A program made the translations under genes and the position numbers. Below, one piece after another: positions 7,265 through 15,985 of a DNA stretch of 64,000 bases. Origin of the DNA: CAYPLH01 sp964411505 (GTDB taxonomy: Bacteria > Bacillota > Clostridia > CAYPLH01 > DUMO01); contig CAYPLH010000010.1 in the NCBI GenBank assembly GCA_964411505.1, positions 1-64,000 on the forward strand, in the 5' to 3' direction. A model generated the notes under the pieces. The model did not search any database, was not told the origin of the DNA, and saw only the letters and a program-made list of their open reading frames with translations. How positions within the stretch are numbered: the stretch's first letter is position 1; every line of letters starts with the position of its first letter.

Positions 7265-8155
7265 ATGATTGACACATCGGGACACTTAAGGCGTTACCGT
7301 CAGGAATGCGGTTACCTTGATCAAAAGAATTATATAACTGTTAATTGCTGTGGTTATCAAAAATTCATCACTAAGGATTTTACCAGTGAACGCACAGACG
7401 GAAGACTTGATTACCAAATTATTTATATATCAAAAGGCAAAGGGTATTACAAAATAGCCGATCAGATGGTTTGTGTACCCGAAGGTAATATTGTTGTTTT
7501 TAAACCTGGAGAAGAACAATGCTATAACTATTATTACAAAGAGCAACCTGAAGTGTATTGGGTTCATTTTACTGGATATGGTGCAAGAGAATGCCTTATA
7601 GAAGCGGAGTTAGCAGGAAACGCTGTATTTTATATCGGGTTTAGCGAGACCGCTATAGACCTTTATAAAAGAATTATGTATGAACTCCAGATCAAAAGGT
7701 CTATGCATGATAAAATGGCTGGGGCTCTTCTTTTAGAGCTGATTTCCTATCTCTCAAGAAAAATTCACGAATATTCATCAGGAAGTAACAGAACCAAAGA
7801 CGCAAATCTCCAGAAAGTTATTGGATATATACACAGAAATTACAGTTCAAAGCTCCGTGTCAAAGAACTGGCAGACATGTGTAATCTTAGTACATATTGG
7901 TTTATCCACAACTTCAAGAACCTTACCGGTTTGCCACCAATAGAATACCTCACTGCAGTCAGAATTGATAAAGCTCGTGAACTACTTACAAATTCCTCAA
8001 TGAATATTGGCGAAGTCGGTAATTTTGTTGGATATGAAAACCCCTTGTATTTCAGTCGAATATTTAAAACACAGACCGGACTTTCACCAAGTGATTTCAA
8101 AAAACAGTACAAGTCTGTTTTAGAAAACTATTTAATTAATACTTCTCGAAGTTGA
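7265..8155 (+). CDS. AraC family transcriptional regulator
   Basis: 296 aa. The N-terminal half is a cupin-type ligand domain (about 30-130, with KGKGYYKIADQMVCVPEGNI). The C-terminal 100 residues are an AraC DNA-binding domain with two helix-turn-helix motifs: LRVKELADMCNLSTYWFIHNF (about 197-217) and MNIGEVGNFVGYENPLYFSR, ending with the family signature FSRIFKTQTGLSP. It is transcribed divergently from the PFK-led metabolic set and is the natural candidate for its sugar-responsive regulator. A GAGGAG lies about 13 nt before the ATG, longer than usual, but no better start was found. Confidence 0.85.
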   Translation: MIDTSGHLRRYRQECGYLDQKNYITVNCCGYQKFITKDFTSERTDGRLDYQIIYISKGKGYYKIADQMVCVPEGNIVVFKPGEEQCYNYYYKEQPEVYWVHFTGYGARECLIEAELAGNAVFYIGFSETAIDLYKRIMYELQIKRSMHDKMAGALLLELISYLSRKIHEYSSGSNRTKDANLQKVIGYIHRNYSSKLRVKELADMCNLSTYWFIHNFKNLTGLPPIEYLTAVRIDKARELLTNSSMNIGEVGNFVGYENPLYFSRIFKTQTGLSPSDFKKQYKSVLENYLINTSRS

Positions 8156-8194
8156 GGGCATACTCGCTACCAAATCAGCTAAATATTTATCTAT

Positions 8195-9499
8195 TTATAC
8201 AGACGTTTCATATTCAGATAAGCTGGCAACTTTATTTTTAGGGATCCTTGCTTTAATTATAACTCCTTCTGGTACATATTCTTCATTCAAAATTGAAGCG
8301 TTTTCATGAACAAATGAAACAATATTCCCTTTGTCAAAAGGTATTAGTAAATCCATATCAACCTCACTTGTTTTGATTATTGATAATACCTTTTCTGTTA
8401 ATTTTGATATCCCTTCTCCTGTTTTTGCTGATACTTCAACCACATTTTTTCTTGCTCCCTTTAATGTAGCTCTCATACCTGGTGGCAAAAGGTCAATCTT
8501 ATTTAAAACAGTAATCATCGGTTTTCCAAACACACCTAAACCTTCAAGCAGTCTTTCGGCTACCTCTATATGTTCTTCGTACTCCTCTGAGGATGCATCT
8601 ACAACATGAAGTAAAACATCTGCATATACTGCTTCTTCAAGTGTTGATTTAAATGCTTTTATAAGCTCATGAGGAAGCTTCCGAACAAATCCAACAGTAT
8701 CCACCAGTAGAATAGTCTGCTCTTCATCCAAAACCATTTTCCTTGTTGTAGGATCAAGAGTTGCAAAAAGTTTATCTTCAACAAAAACCTCAGAGTCGCA
8801 TAAGCAATTCATCAATGATGACTTTCCTGCATTAGTATAGCCTACCAAAGTGATTATAGGTAAATCATTTCTCCTTCTCCCGCTCCTGATAATACCACGA
8901 CGTTTGTTGACTTCCTTTAACTCATCTTCAAGATACTTTATTCGCCTTCTTATATGCCTTCGATCCATTTCAAGCTTAGCCTCTCCAGGGCCACGTGTAC
9001 CAATTCCCCCACCAAGTCTGGATAGCTCAGTACCTAAACCTATTAACCGTGGTAATCTGTATTTTAACTGTGCAAGCTCAACCTGAAGCTTACCCTCACT
9101 GGATTGAGCTCTTTGAGCAAATATATCAAGTATCAGCATTGTACGGTCAACAACTTTGACCTCAAGCTTGTTTTCAATGTTTCGCATTTGCGCTCCGGTA
9201 AGCTCATTATCAAAAATTACTAGGTTCGCTTCAACCGAACTGCACATTTCTTTTAATTCATCTAGTTTACCTCTGCCAATATAAGTAGCAGGATCAAAGC
9301 TCTGTTTTTTTTGAAGCATTTTTCCAATAACTTCAACGCCAGCAGTCTTTGCTAACTCCTCCAACTCTTCTATGGATCTTTCTGACTCACTCATTCCATC
9401 AATTATTTTGCCTTGGGAAATTTCAACACCTACCAAAATACCGCGTTCTGGTCTATCATCCCTGATAACTGTTCCCATTCTTACTTCTTGATCTTTCAA
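8195..9499 (-). CDS. hflX: GTPase HflX
   Basis: About 434 aa from a TTG at 9499 preceded by GGAGGTGG; the frame remains open to 9538, overlapping the preceding gene, and an ATG at 9478 is a third option. HflX is a ribosome-associated GTPase that splits or rescues 50S and 70S particles. Seen: the glycine-rich HflX N-domain (GGGIGTRGPGEAKLE), a G1 loop GYTNAGKSSLMN, G3 DTVGF and G4 NKID. Length is normal for the family. It lies directly after the pyrimidine-nucleoside phosphorylase gene, so they are probably co-transcribed. It converges on the AraC gene, with only about 40 bp between them and no clear terminator. Confidence 0.92.
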   Translation of the reverse strand: MKDQEVRMGTVIRDDRPERGILVGVEISQGKIIDGMSESERSIEELEELAKTAGVEVIGKMLQKKQSFDPATYIGRGKLDELKEMCSSVEANLVIFDNELTGAQMRNIENKLEVKVVDRTMLILDIFAQRAQSSEGKLQVELAQLKYRLPRLIGLGTELSRLGGGIGTRGPGEAKLEMDRRHIRRRIKYLEDELKEVNKRRGIIRSGRRRNDLPIITLVGYTNAGKSSLMNCLCDSEVFVEDKLFATLDPTTRKMVLDEEQTILLVDTVGFVRKLPHELIKAFKSTLEEAVYADVLLHVVDASSEEYEEHIEVAERLLEGLGVFGKPMITVLNKIDLLPPGMRATLKGARKNVVEVSAKTGEGISKLTEKVLSIIKTSEVDMDLLIPFDKGNIVSFVHENASILNEEYVPEGVIIKARIPKNKVASLSEYETSV

Positions 9500-9515
9500 A
9501 TAAACTCCACCTCCA

Positions 9516-10841
9516 TTATAGATATGTTTGTACTCCATCCTGGGTAACTCTTGCTTGAATTATGGGTATGGTCTTAGGATTAAGTGGTTCAATCAAAATT
9601 GCACTCTTCAAAATATCCTCAGAAGTTTTAATTGCACTCTTCTTTGAAGTATAAAGGATTGCTAATGTCTCCCCCTTTGTTACCCTATCACCCGTTTTGG
9701 CTTTAAATATTATACCTGAGCTGTAGTCGATTTTGTCATCCTTGCTTTTTCTTCCTGCTCCTAGTACTACGGACGCAATTCCACATTTTTCAGTATCCAT
9801 GGAAGTGATAAAACCTTCCTTGTCGGATCTTACTTCATAAACAATTTCTGCCTTATCAAAAAGGTCTGTATTATCAATCACCGAAACATCTCCACCTTGA
9901 GACGCAACCATCTTCTTAAAGGTTGATAGTGCTTTTCCACTTTCCATGGCATCCTGTACAAGCTTTATACATTCCCTTATACTCCCTTTTCTTGCAAGAT
10001 ATAGCATATTTGCTGCAAGATTAATACAAATATCTGTAACGTCAGAAGGTCCATGTCCTTTTAATGTGTCTACCGCCTCAATTACTTCCAGCGAATTCCC
10101 TATGGCATTCCCCAACGGACTGTCCATATTAGTAATTAAAGTTATCGTTTGTTTTCGGTAATATTCACCTATTGACACCATCTCTTTTGCTAGTTCTATA
10201 GAATCCGAAAGCGTTTTCATGAAAGCTCCGCTGCCCATTTTAACATCCAGTAATATAGCATCAGTTCCAGCAGCTATCTTTTTACTCATTATACTAGCTG
10301 CTATTAAAGATTTATTGTCAACAGTTGCAGTTACATCCCTTAAGGCATACAGTTTTTTATCAGCCGGGACAAGATTTGCTGTCTGCCCTATGACACTAAT
10401 CCCAATATTTTTCACCTGTTCAATGAATTGTCCAGGAGAAATTGTAGTTCTAAACCCCGGAATTGATTCAAGCTTATCTAAAGTACCACCTGTGTGACCT
10501 AAGCCTCGACCAGACATCTTAGCCACCGGTACACCACATGAAGCCACAACAGGACCTATTACCATTGTTGTCTTATCCCCAACGCCTCCTGTACTGTGTT
10601 TATCAGTCTTGATACCAGGTATGGATGACAAATCAACTACATCCCCTGACTCAACCATGCATTTAGTAAGTAAATATGTTTCATGGCTGTTCATACCACT
10701 AAAAAATATAGCCATCATAAGAGCGGAAGCTTGGTAATCAGGAATTTCTCCATTTGTATAACCATCAATGAAGTATTTGATTTCTTTATCATTCAAAACT
10801 TCACCGTTTCTCTTTTTCATAATTATGTCATACATTCTCAT
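9516..10841 (-). CDS. pdp: Pyrimidine-nucleoside phosphorylase
   Basis: 441 aa. It phosphorolyses uridine and thymidine (and deoxyuridine) to base plus (deoxy)ribose-1-phosphate. The family signature is clear: MRMYDIIMKKRNG at the start, KHSTGGVGDKTT phosphate-binding segment (about 81-92), and SGRGLGHTGGTLDKLE (about 110-125). Length equals the Bacillus Pdp/DeoA family. A weak GGAGA lies 10 nt before the ATG. It is 40 bp downstream of deoC, so a nucleoside salvage pair is formed: phosphorylase, then deoxyribose-phosphate aldolase. Confidence 0.92.
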   Translation of the reverse strand: MRMYDIIMKKRNGEVLNDKEIKYFIDGYTNGEIPDYQASALMMAIFFSGMNSHETYLLTKCMVESGDVVDLSSIPGIKTDKHSTGGVGDKTTMVIGPVVASCGVPVAKMSGRGLGHTGGTLDKLESIPGFRTTISPGQFIEQVKNIGISVIGQTANLVPADKKLYALRDVTATVDNKSLIAASIMSKKIAAGTDAILLDVKMGSGAFMKTLSDSIELAKEMVSIGEYYRKQTITLITNMDSPLGNAIGNSLEVIEAVDTLKGHGPSDVTDICINLAANMLYLARKGSIRECIKLVQDAMESGKALSTFKKMVASQGGDVSVIDNTDLFDKAEIVYEVRSDKEGFITSMDTEKCGIASVVLGAGRKSKDDKIDYSSGIIFKAKTGDRVTKGETLAILYTSKKSAIKTSEDILKSAILIEPLNPKTIPIIQARVTQDGVQTYL

Positions 10842-10881
10842 AACAAATCTTCTCCGATTATATATACCTCAGCATTCTTCC

Positions 10882-11547
10882 TCAGTTTTTCCCTTTCTCT
10901 TGGTCTTTAAGTGCTTTGACAAGAGAACTTGTTCCTAGTCTTGATGCTCCTAGACTTATGAAATCCTCAGCATCTGAAAACGTCTTAATTCCACCTGCGG
11001 CTTTTATCTTAACATTGCTTCCTATATTTTGTACAAATAATTTTACATCATCCCTAGTAGCACCACCTGTTGAAAAACCTGTAGATGTTTTAATATAATC
11101 TGCAGCTGCATCAGTTACAATATTGCACATAGCAATTTTTTCTTCAGTTGTTAATACACAAGTTTCAATAATGACCTTTAATATTCTGCTTCCTACAGTA
11201 TCTCTTAGCGCTTTTATTTCAGCTGCTACTTCTTCGAGGTCACCCGACTTTAGCATGCCCAGATTAATCACCATGTCAATCTCATCAGCACCTTTTTTTA
11301 TTGCATCCTTTGCTTCGAACACCTTTGATAAAGTGGTGCTATAACCATTTGGAAAACCAATAACCGTGCATATGGATAACTTGTCTCCAACATACTCTTT
11401 AGCCTTTGCTACAAAGGAAGGCGGTATGCAAGCTGAGGCAACTTTATATTTTAATCCATCATCACATATAATCTTTATATCATTCCATGTTGCAGTAGTA
11501 GACAGTAAAGTATGATCTACTAAACTCATAATTTTCTGAAAATTCAA
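10882..11547 (-). CDS. deoC: Deoxyribose-phosphate aldolase
   Basis: 221 aa from a TTG at 11547, chosen because GGGAGG lies 6 nt upstream; the frame is open to 11586. DeoC cleaves 2-deoxyribose-5-phosphate to glyceraldehyde-3-phosphate and acetaldehyde through a Schiff base. Visible are VDHTLL, the Schiff-base lysine in DYIKTSTGFSTGGAT, and KAAGGIKTFSDA near the C-terminus. Length is typical. It precedes the nucleoside phosphorylase gene in the same direction, consistent with a deoxynucleoside catabolic operon. No phosphopentomutase is present. Confidence 0.92.
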   Translation of the reverse strand: MNFQKIMSLVDHTLLSTTATWNDIKIICDDGLKYKVASACIPPSFVAKAKEYVGDKLSICTVIGFPNGYSTTLSKVFEAKDAIKKGADEIDMVINLGMLKSGDLEEVAAEIKALRDTVGSRILKVIIETCVLTTEEKIAMCNIVTDAAADYIKTSTGFSTGGATRDDVKLFVQNIGSNVKIKAAGGIKTFSDAEDFISLGASRLGTSSLVKALKDQEKGKN

Positions 11548-11689
11548 TTTTTTCCTCCCTAATTCCTCAAAATAAATCCAATTCATTAAAATTCAGTTAA
11601 AGACCACTTCTTTTTTGATATTTTTGCTAGTTAATTCTGTAACATCACTCTATCTCGTTCAAACTTGCTAGAAGATGCAACATTAAAGA

Positions 11690-12643
11690 TTAGTTAACCC
11701 TGTTTCTTGATTCTCCCTTTTTGTATGCATCAATATTAAGGTATATTTCATTTACCAGCGTTTTACGTGCTTCTATACTTGCCCATGCTATATGCGGAGT
11801 AATTAAAAGTTTATCCGGATTCTTTAAATTTAGTAGGGGATTGCCCGCATTTATTGGTTCGCTTTCTAAAACATCTAGTCCTGCTCCATAGATTAGGTCA
11901 TCATCCAAAGCTTTTGCAAGATCTGTTTCATTGACAATTGTTCCCCTTCCAAGGTTCAGTAAAATAGCATGTTTTTGCATCAGTTTGATTTGCTCATAAG
12001 TTATTAGATTTTTTGTGTTTTCATTCAGGGGTGAATGAATTGACACAATATCAGAGCTTTGCATAAGTTCTTCGATATCAACTCTTGTATACTGTGAATT
12101 ATTGTTTTGTCCCGATGTTGAATAATATATTACTCTACAGCCAAAAGCATCAGCTATAGAAGCAACTGTTCTTCCAATGTTACCTAAACCTATGATACCC
12201 CATGTTTTCCCCTTAATTTCCCAATAGGGTCTGTCAAGGTTTGTGAAAACTCCGCTTCTGGTATATTCTCCAGTTTTAACTAGCTGGTCATAATAGGATA
12301 GCTGCTCAATAAGATAAAACAACATGGAAAACGTATGCTGTGCAACACTGTTTGTGGAGTACCCTGAAACATTAGTTACAACAATCTCCCTTGATTTTGC
12401 ATAGACCAGATCTACGTTGTTTGTGCCTGTGGCTGCAACACATATAAGCTTTACCTTATGAGCATCCTTAATATTAGATTCATTTAGGAGAACTTTATTT
12501 GATATCACTACATCTTGATCTTTAATCCTTGCTGCAGTTTCAGAAGGCTGGGTAGTTTGGTGTATTGTTATATTGCCAAACTTATTAAAGGCAGAAAAAT
12601 CAACATCTCCTAAAGTTATTGCATCAAGAAAACAAATATTCAT
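11690..12643 (-). CDS. D-2-hydroxyacid dehydrogenase (glycerate dehydrogenase-like)
   Basis: 317 aa NAD-dependent D-isomer 2-hydroxyacid dehydrogenase. The nucleotide-binding motif is GIIGLGNIGRTVA (about 153-165). The catalytic triad is visible as Arg in NLGRGTIVNE, Glu in DVLESEP and His in ITPHIAWAS. Family members reduce hydroxypyruvate, glyoxylate or other 2-oxoacids. Sequence flavour (AATGTNNVD, NVSGYSTNSVAQHTF) is that of the glycerate dehydrogenase/HprA group, but the substrate is not certain. It stands alone on the minus strand upstream of deoC, about 140 bp away. Confidence 0.85.
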   Translation of the reverse strand: MNICFLDAITLGDVDFSAFNKFGNITIHQTTQPSETAARIKDQDVVISNKVLLNESNIKDAHKVKLICVAATGTNNVDLVYAKSREIVVTNVSGYSTNSVAQHTFSMLFYLIEQLSYYDQLVKTGEYTRSGVFTNLDRPYWEIKGKTWGIIGLGNIGRTVASIADAFGCRVIYYSTSGQNNNSQYTRVDIEELMQSSDIVSIHSPLNENTKNLITYEQIKLMQKHAILLNLGRGTIVNETDLAKALDDDLIYGAGLDVLESEPINAGNPLLNLKNPDKLLITPHIAWASIEARKTLVNEIYLNIDAYKKGESRNRVN

Positions 12644-12772
12644 AATATATAAACCTTCCTTTTATATGTTTTTATTAATATGTTTTTACATTTAATACTG
12701 CCACTTTTGCTAAAGCTTTATGTAATGAAATAAGTAGTCAAAATCACTTTGTGCAAACCGTTTACAAGATAC

Positions 12773-12807
12773 AACAAAACCCGCTAATAATTGCTATTGG
12801 CGGGTTT
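12773..12807 (-). terminator. Terminator downstream of tRNA-Arg
   Basis: On the minus strand AACCCGC...GCGGGTT forms a stem followed by a short T tract. It sits 5 bp after the encoded CCA of the tRNA-Arg gene. Confidence 0.7.
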
Positions 12808-12811
12808 ACTC

Positions 12812-12888
<77 letters not shown>

Positions 12889-12895
12889 ATAATAC

Positions 12896-12923
12896 AAAAA
12901 GGTGGCTTAACACTACCTTTTTT
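12896..12923 (-). terminator. Hairpin between the two tRNA genes
   Basis: AAAAAAGGTAG and the arm ending ACCTTTTT form an A/T-flanked stem on the minus strand just after tRNA-Gly. It may act as a terminator or a processing spacer in a tRNA-Gly/tRNA-Arg transcript. Confidence 0.5.
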
Positions 12924-12926
12924 GGT

Positions 12927-13000
12927 TGGAGCGGGTGAAGGGAATCGAACCCTCACAATCAGCTTGGAAGGCTGATGTTCTACCATTGAACTACACCCGC
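12927..13000 (-). tRNA. tRNA-Gly (anticodon TCC)
   Basis: The minus strand begins GCGGGTGTAGTTCAATGGTA and contains the T arm GGTTCGATTCC. The anticodon loop is CTTCCAA, the acceptor pair GCGGGTG/CACCCGC, discriminator T and encoded CCA. 74 nt including CCA. It lies upstream of tRNA-Arg on the same strand. Confidence 0.95.
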
Positions 13001-13132
13001 ATATTCAATGCTACACTGACTTAAATAATTATACAGGCAGATATTTGTTTTGTCAACACCATTTTCTCTCAATCTTTTTGGGCCTGCCTGTCTTTTTGCA
13101 AGACTTTACTATATCCACCAGACTTTAACTTT

Positions 13133-13741
13133 TCAATTAAGCTCTTTTTGCAAATGAATTGTAAGTTCTTCTACCATCTTTCTCAAAGCTGTACCTCTGT
13201 GGCTTATACGGTGCTTGTGTTCTGGTTCCATTTCAGCCATAGTCATGCCATACTCAGGTATGTAAAATATGGGATCATAACCAAAACCATTTTCACCTTT
13301 CAATTCAAATCCTATATAACCTTCGCACGTGCCTTCAACTGTAAAGTGTGTTCCATCAGGAAGAAAAACTGCTATTGCGCAAACAAACCTAGCTTTTCTT
13401 CTATTTATGTCAACACCTTTAAGTAACTCCAGCAGCTTGTTTATTCTTTCAATATCAGTAGCGCCTTCCCCAGCAAACCTTGAAGTGTATATCCCAGGAG
13501 CACCGTTTAAGTACTCTACCTCAAGACCCGAGTCATCTGCCATAACCATTTCATGGGTTAATCCATATATTCCCTTTGCTTTGATTAGAGCATTATCCAT
13601 AAATGTTCTACCGGTTTCTTTGATATCTTTACTAATACCAGCTTGAACCATAGAAATTACTTCAAAATTGAACTCTTGCAAAATCTCAGCTATCTCGAAG
13701 ATTTTTCCCTTATTCCTCGTCGCTACGATAAACTTCTTCAT
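13133..13741 (-). CDS. rdgB: XTP/dITP diphosphatase (RdgB/HAM1 family)
   Basis: 202 aa. It hydrolyses non-canonical purine triphosphates (ITP, dITP, XTP) to monophosphates and PPi. Motifs seen: VATRNKGKI (6-14), MADDSGLEVEYLNGAPGIYT (about 66-85), GFGYDPIFYIP and the C-terminal HRISHRGTAL. Length matches the family. It overlaps the 3' end of rph by 32 bp, indicating translational coupling; rph-rdgB is a common pairing in Firmicutes. A GGGAGA lies about 11 nt before the ATG. Confidence 0.95.
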   Translation of the reverse strand: MKKFIVATRNKGKIFEIAEILQEFNFEVISMVQAGISKDIKETGRTFMDNALIKAKGIYGLTHEMVMADDSGLEVEYLNGAPGIYTSRFAGEGATDIERINKLLELLKGVDINRRKARFVCAIAVFLPDGTHFTVEGTCEGYIGFELKGENGFGYDPIFYIPEYGMTMAEMEPEHKHRISHRGTALRKMVEELTIHLQKELN

Positions 13742-14486
13742 TTTTTCGCGTTCTCCCTACTTCACTTGCAAGAGATCCTAGAACCTTCTTTTGTAACTTA
13801 ACCAGATCCTCTATACCATGCTGCGCAATCCCAAGCAATCTGTCAAATTTCTCCCTCTTAAAAGGAAATTGTTCTCCGGTACACTGTATTTCAACAAACT
13901 CACCTTTACCAGTCATAACCACATTCATATCCAATTCTGCATTGGAATCCTCTATATAGCATAAATCCAGCATTTCTTTGCCACTTACTACTCCGACGCT
14001 TGTTGCTGCCACAAAATCAATTACCGGCATTTTTTCAATCTGCCCGTTTTTCAAAAGAGAATTACAGGCATCTACAAGGGCTACAAACGCACCTGTGATA
14101 GAAGCTGTTCTAGTTCCTCCATCAGCTTGTATTACATCGCAATCAATGATAATTTGTCTCTCACCAAGCACATTCATGTTAACCACAGATCTTAATGATC
14201 TTCCAATAAGTCTTTGTATCTCCTGGGTTCTACCACCTAGTCTTAACTTGTTAATATCGCGCACGTTCCTAACCTGAGTTGAGCGGGGCAGCATTGAATA
14301 CTCAGCGGTGACCCAGCCTGTTCCGGAATTCTTTTTAAACGGAGGTATTCTATCATCAATAGTTGCAGTGCAAATAATCTTCGTATCTCCTGTTTCAATG
14401 AGCGCAGAACCTTCGGCATGCTTAATATAGTGACGCGTAATCCTTACTTTTCTTAACTCAGAATAATCTCTTCCATCAAATCTCAA
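13710..14486 (-). CDS. rph: Ribonuclease PH
   Basis: 258 aa from a TTG at 14486, giving the usual N-terminus MRFDGRDYSELRKV; a GTG three codons earlier is possible, but AGGTG fits the TTG. RNase PH trims the 3' ends of tRNA precursors phosphorolytically. Seen: GTGWVTAEYSMLPRST (58-73 region), the phosphate-binding GGRTQEIQRLIGRSLR, and the DCDVIQADGGTRTASI core. The C-terminal 15 residues are polar and are also the region overlapping rdgB. Confidence 0.95.
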   Translation of the reverse strand: MRFDGRDYSELRKVRITRHYIKHAEGSALIETGDTKIICTATIDDRIPPFKKNSGTGWVTAEYSMLPRSTQVRNVRDINKLRLGGRTQEIQRLIGRSLRSVVNMNVLGERQIIIDCDVIQADGGTRTASITGAFVALVDACNSLLKNGQIEKMPVIDFVAATSVGVVSGKEMLDLCYIEDSNAELDMNVVMTGKGEFVEIQCTGEQFPFKREKFDRLLGIAQHGIEDLVKLQKKVLGSLASEVGRTRKNEEVYRSDEE

Positions 14487-14629
14487 AATACTCACCTGTT
14501 TTTTAGGAAAGTATTCACTTTCCCATTATTTTGATCCATACTCCCGCTTAAGTAGCGACAGCAAAAGCGTACAACGAATACATCATATATTATCATTTCC
14601 AAATTGTCAATTTATACCCATCTCAAGTT

Positions 14630-14683
14630 CAATCTGCTTTTTCACACATGAATAATGATATGGTGTAGTAAAAAAGCAGATTG
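14630..14683. repeat. Palindromic dispersed repeat, TGTAGTAA family, copy 2
   Basis: CAATCTGCTTTTTCACAC (14630-14647) is the reverse complement of GTGTAGTAAAAAAGCAGATTG (14663-14683) apart from a 3-nt insertion. The loop contains ATAATGATATG, and the whole shares AATAATGATATGGTGTAGTA with the other copies. It lies between rph and the GerMN gene. It might double as a terminator for the minus-strand GerMN gene. Confidence 0.6.
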
Positions 14684-14726
14684 AAGCAGCTCAAATCCAC
14701 TGCTATTTAAGTCTATTAGCTGCATT

Positions 14727-15824
14727 CTAGTCTAAAATATTAATTTTTTCAGGTAAAAATACTGTCTGAGATATGTTAGTGCCCTCGGGTAGTTTTTGAG
14801 CAGCTCCTTCAATCAATATTTTAATCTTGTTTATTCCATCTATTTGCTTCATAGTATGATATACCTGATTAACTATTCTGTTTTCTCTGGTACTACCTGT
14901 GTAATTCTTAATTTCAGCGCTTAGGTCAATTTCCAGCACATCCTCAGTTATGCTGCTATCTAAAAGCTTTGTAGAAGCAGGAATCTCTGAAAAGAATTTA
15001 TCATTACTGTATTCATTACTCAAAAGATCAATAAGCTTCCCAGGAATATCGGCACTCTCAAGTAGAGTGTGCTCTACCGAAACAGGAACTAGGTAATTGA
15101 ACCTGTTATCTACACTCTTATATACATATATATCTGACTTTTGAACTCCTGTTTCACGGTTTGCACTGTATGAGTTAATCATACAATTATCCCTATTTAA
15201 AAGTCCGGATATATCAGCTCCAAATTTTAGATTCCCCTGCTCATAACCATTGACCAGGATTCTTACACTGTCTATAGTGTCATATTCAGTCAACGTGTAC
15301 ACAATTGTTGATATAATATTTTTTTCTACTTGCTCACTATCATAGTCCAGTACACTTTTGTTAAAATCAATTATTGCCGTTTCTTCTTTAATATTGATTC
15401 CCAAAACTTCAGTACCTCTTGGTAATACTGGATACAATCCATAATACGCGATTTGCTCGCGATTGACAGAATTATCAATAGTTGCAATGATTGACGCTCT
15501 TGCAACACCAACCTGCTTTTCTACTGTGCATGCAGCAGGTATTATATGACCTTCAGCATCCTGATAATAAGAAGTTATTATCATTGTTTCGCTGGTAGGG
15601 CTCTGAACTGGAACCTTTGTCGGAGCTGGAACTGTTGTGTTGTTTATTATTGAGCTTCCAGATCCATTCCCTGGAATAAACGGGGGAATTGTAGAGGTTG
15701 GTGTCGTTAGTTTCGAAACGTACTCATTGTCAACTTCTTTGTCCTTGTTCCAACCAAAAAAAGAGCATGCAGCCAGTAAAAAGATTAAGGATATAACCAT
15801 CATTATTAATATAATTTTTTTCAT
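14727..15824 (-). CDS. GerMN-domain lipoprotein (sporulation/germination)
   Basis: 365 aa from ATG at 15824, placed 8 nt after GAGGAGG; the ATG at 15830 is too close. The N-terminus is a lipoprotein signal with lipobox LAACS at about 19-23. A Ser/Thr/Pro-rich linker runs over residues 40-80. Two repeats of a GerMN-like fold follow (about 105-215 and 240-355), with the recurring pattern RGTEVLGINIKEETAIIDFN and STKLLDSSITEDVLEIDLS. GerM of Bacillus is a lipoprotein needed for engulfment/septal peptidoglycan remodelling in sporulation. The neighbouring amidase upstream fits a cell-wall role. Start site and lipobox are well supported; the exact process is inferred. Confidence 0.85.
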   Translation of the reverse strand: MKKIILIMMVISLIFLLAACSFFGWNKDKEVDNEYVSKLTTPTSTIPPFIPGNGSGSSIINNTTVPAPTKVPVQSPTSETMIITSYYQDAEGHIIPAACTVEKQVGVARASIIATIDNSVNREQIAYYGLYPVLPRGTEVLGINIKEETAIIDFNKSVLDYDSEQVEKNIISTIVYTLTEYDTIDSVRILVNGYEQGNLKFGADISGLLNRDNCMINSYSANRETGVQKSDIYVYKSVDNRFNYLVPVSVEHTLLESADIPGKLIDLLSNEYSNDKFFSEIPASTKLLDSSITEDVLEIDLSAEIKNYTGSTRENRIVNQVYHTMKQIDGINKIKILIEGAAQKLPEGTNISQTVFLPEKINILD

Positions 15825-15883
15825 AATCATCTCCTCCTCATACTTAAATATATGAGTGGTTGTTCGTAAATATGGACAAAAAA

Positions 15884-15909
15884 AAGACTTTTACAAAAAG
15901 TCTTTGATA
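15884..15909 (-). terminator. Terminator of the amidase gene
   Basis: On the minus strand AAAGACTTTTTGTAAAAGTC folds into a stem followed by eight T residues. It lies between the amidase stop and the GerMN gene. Confidence 0.8.
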
Positions 15910-15985
15910 TTTGTACTATTTTCAAGATTTTGTTCTCTAATTTCACACAACAGCAATATTTGACCGAATATAGAAGGACAACCAG

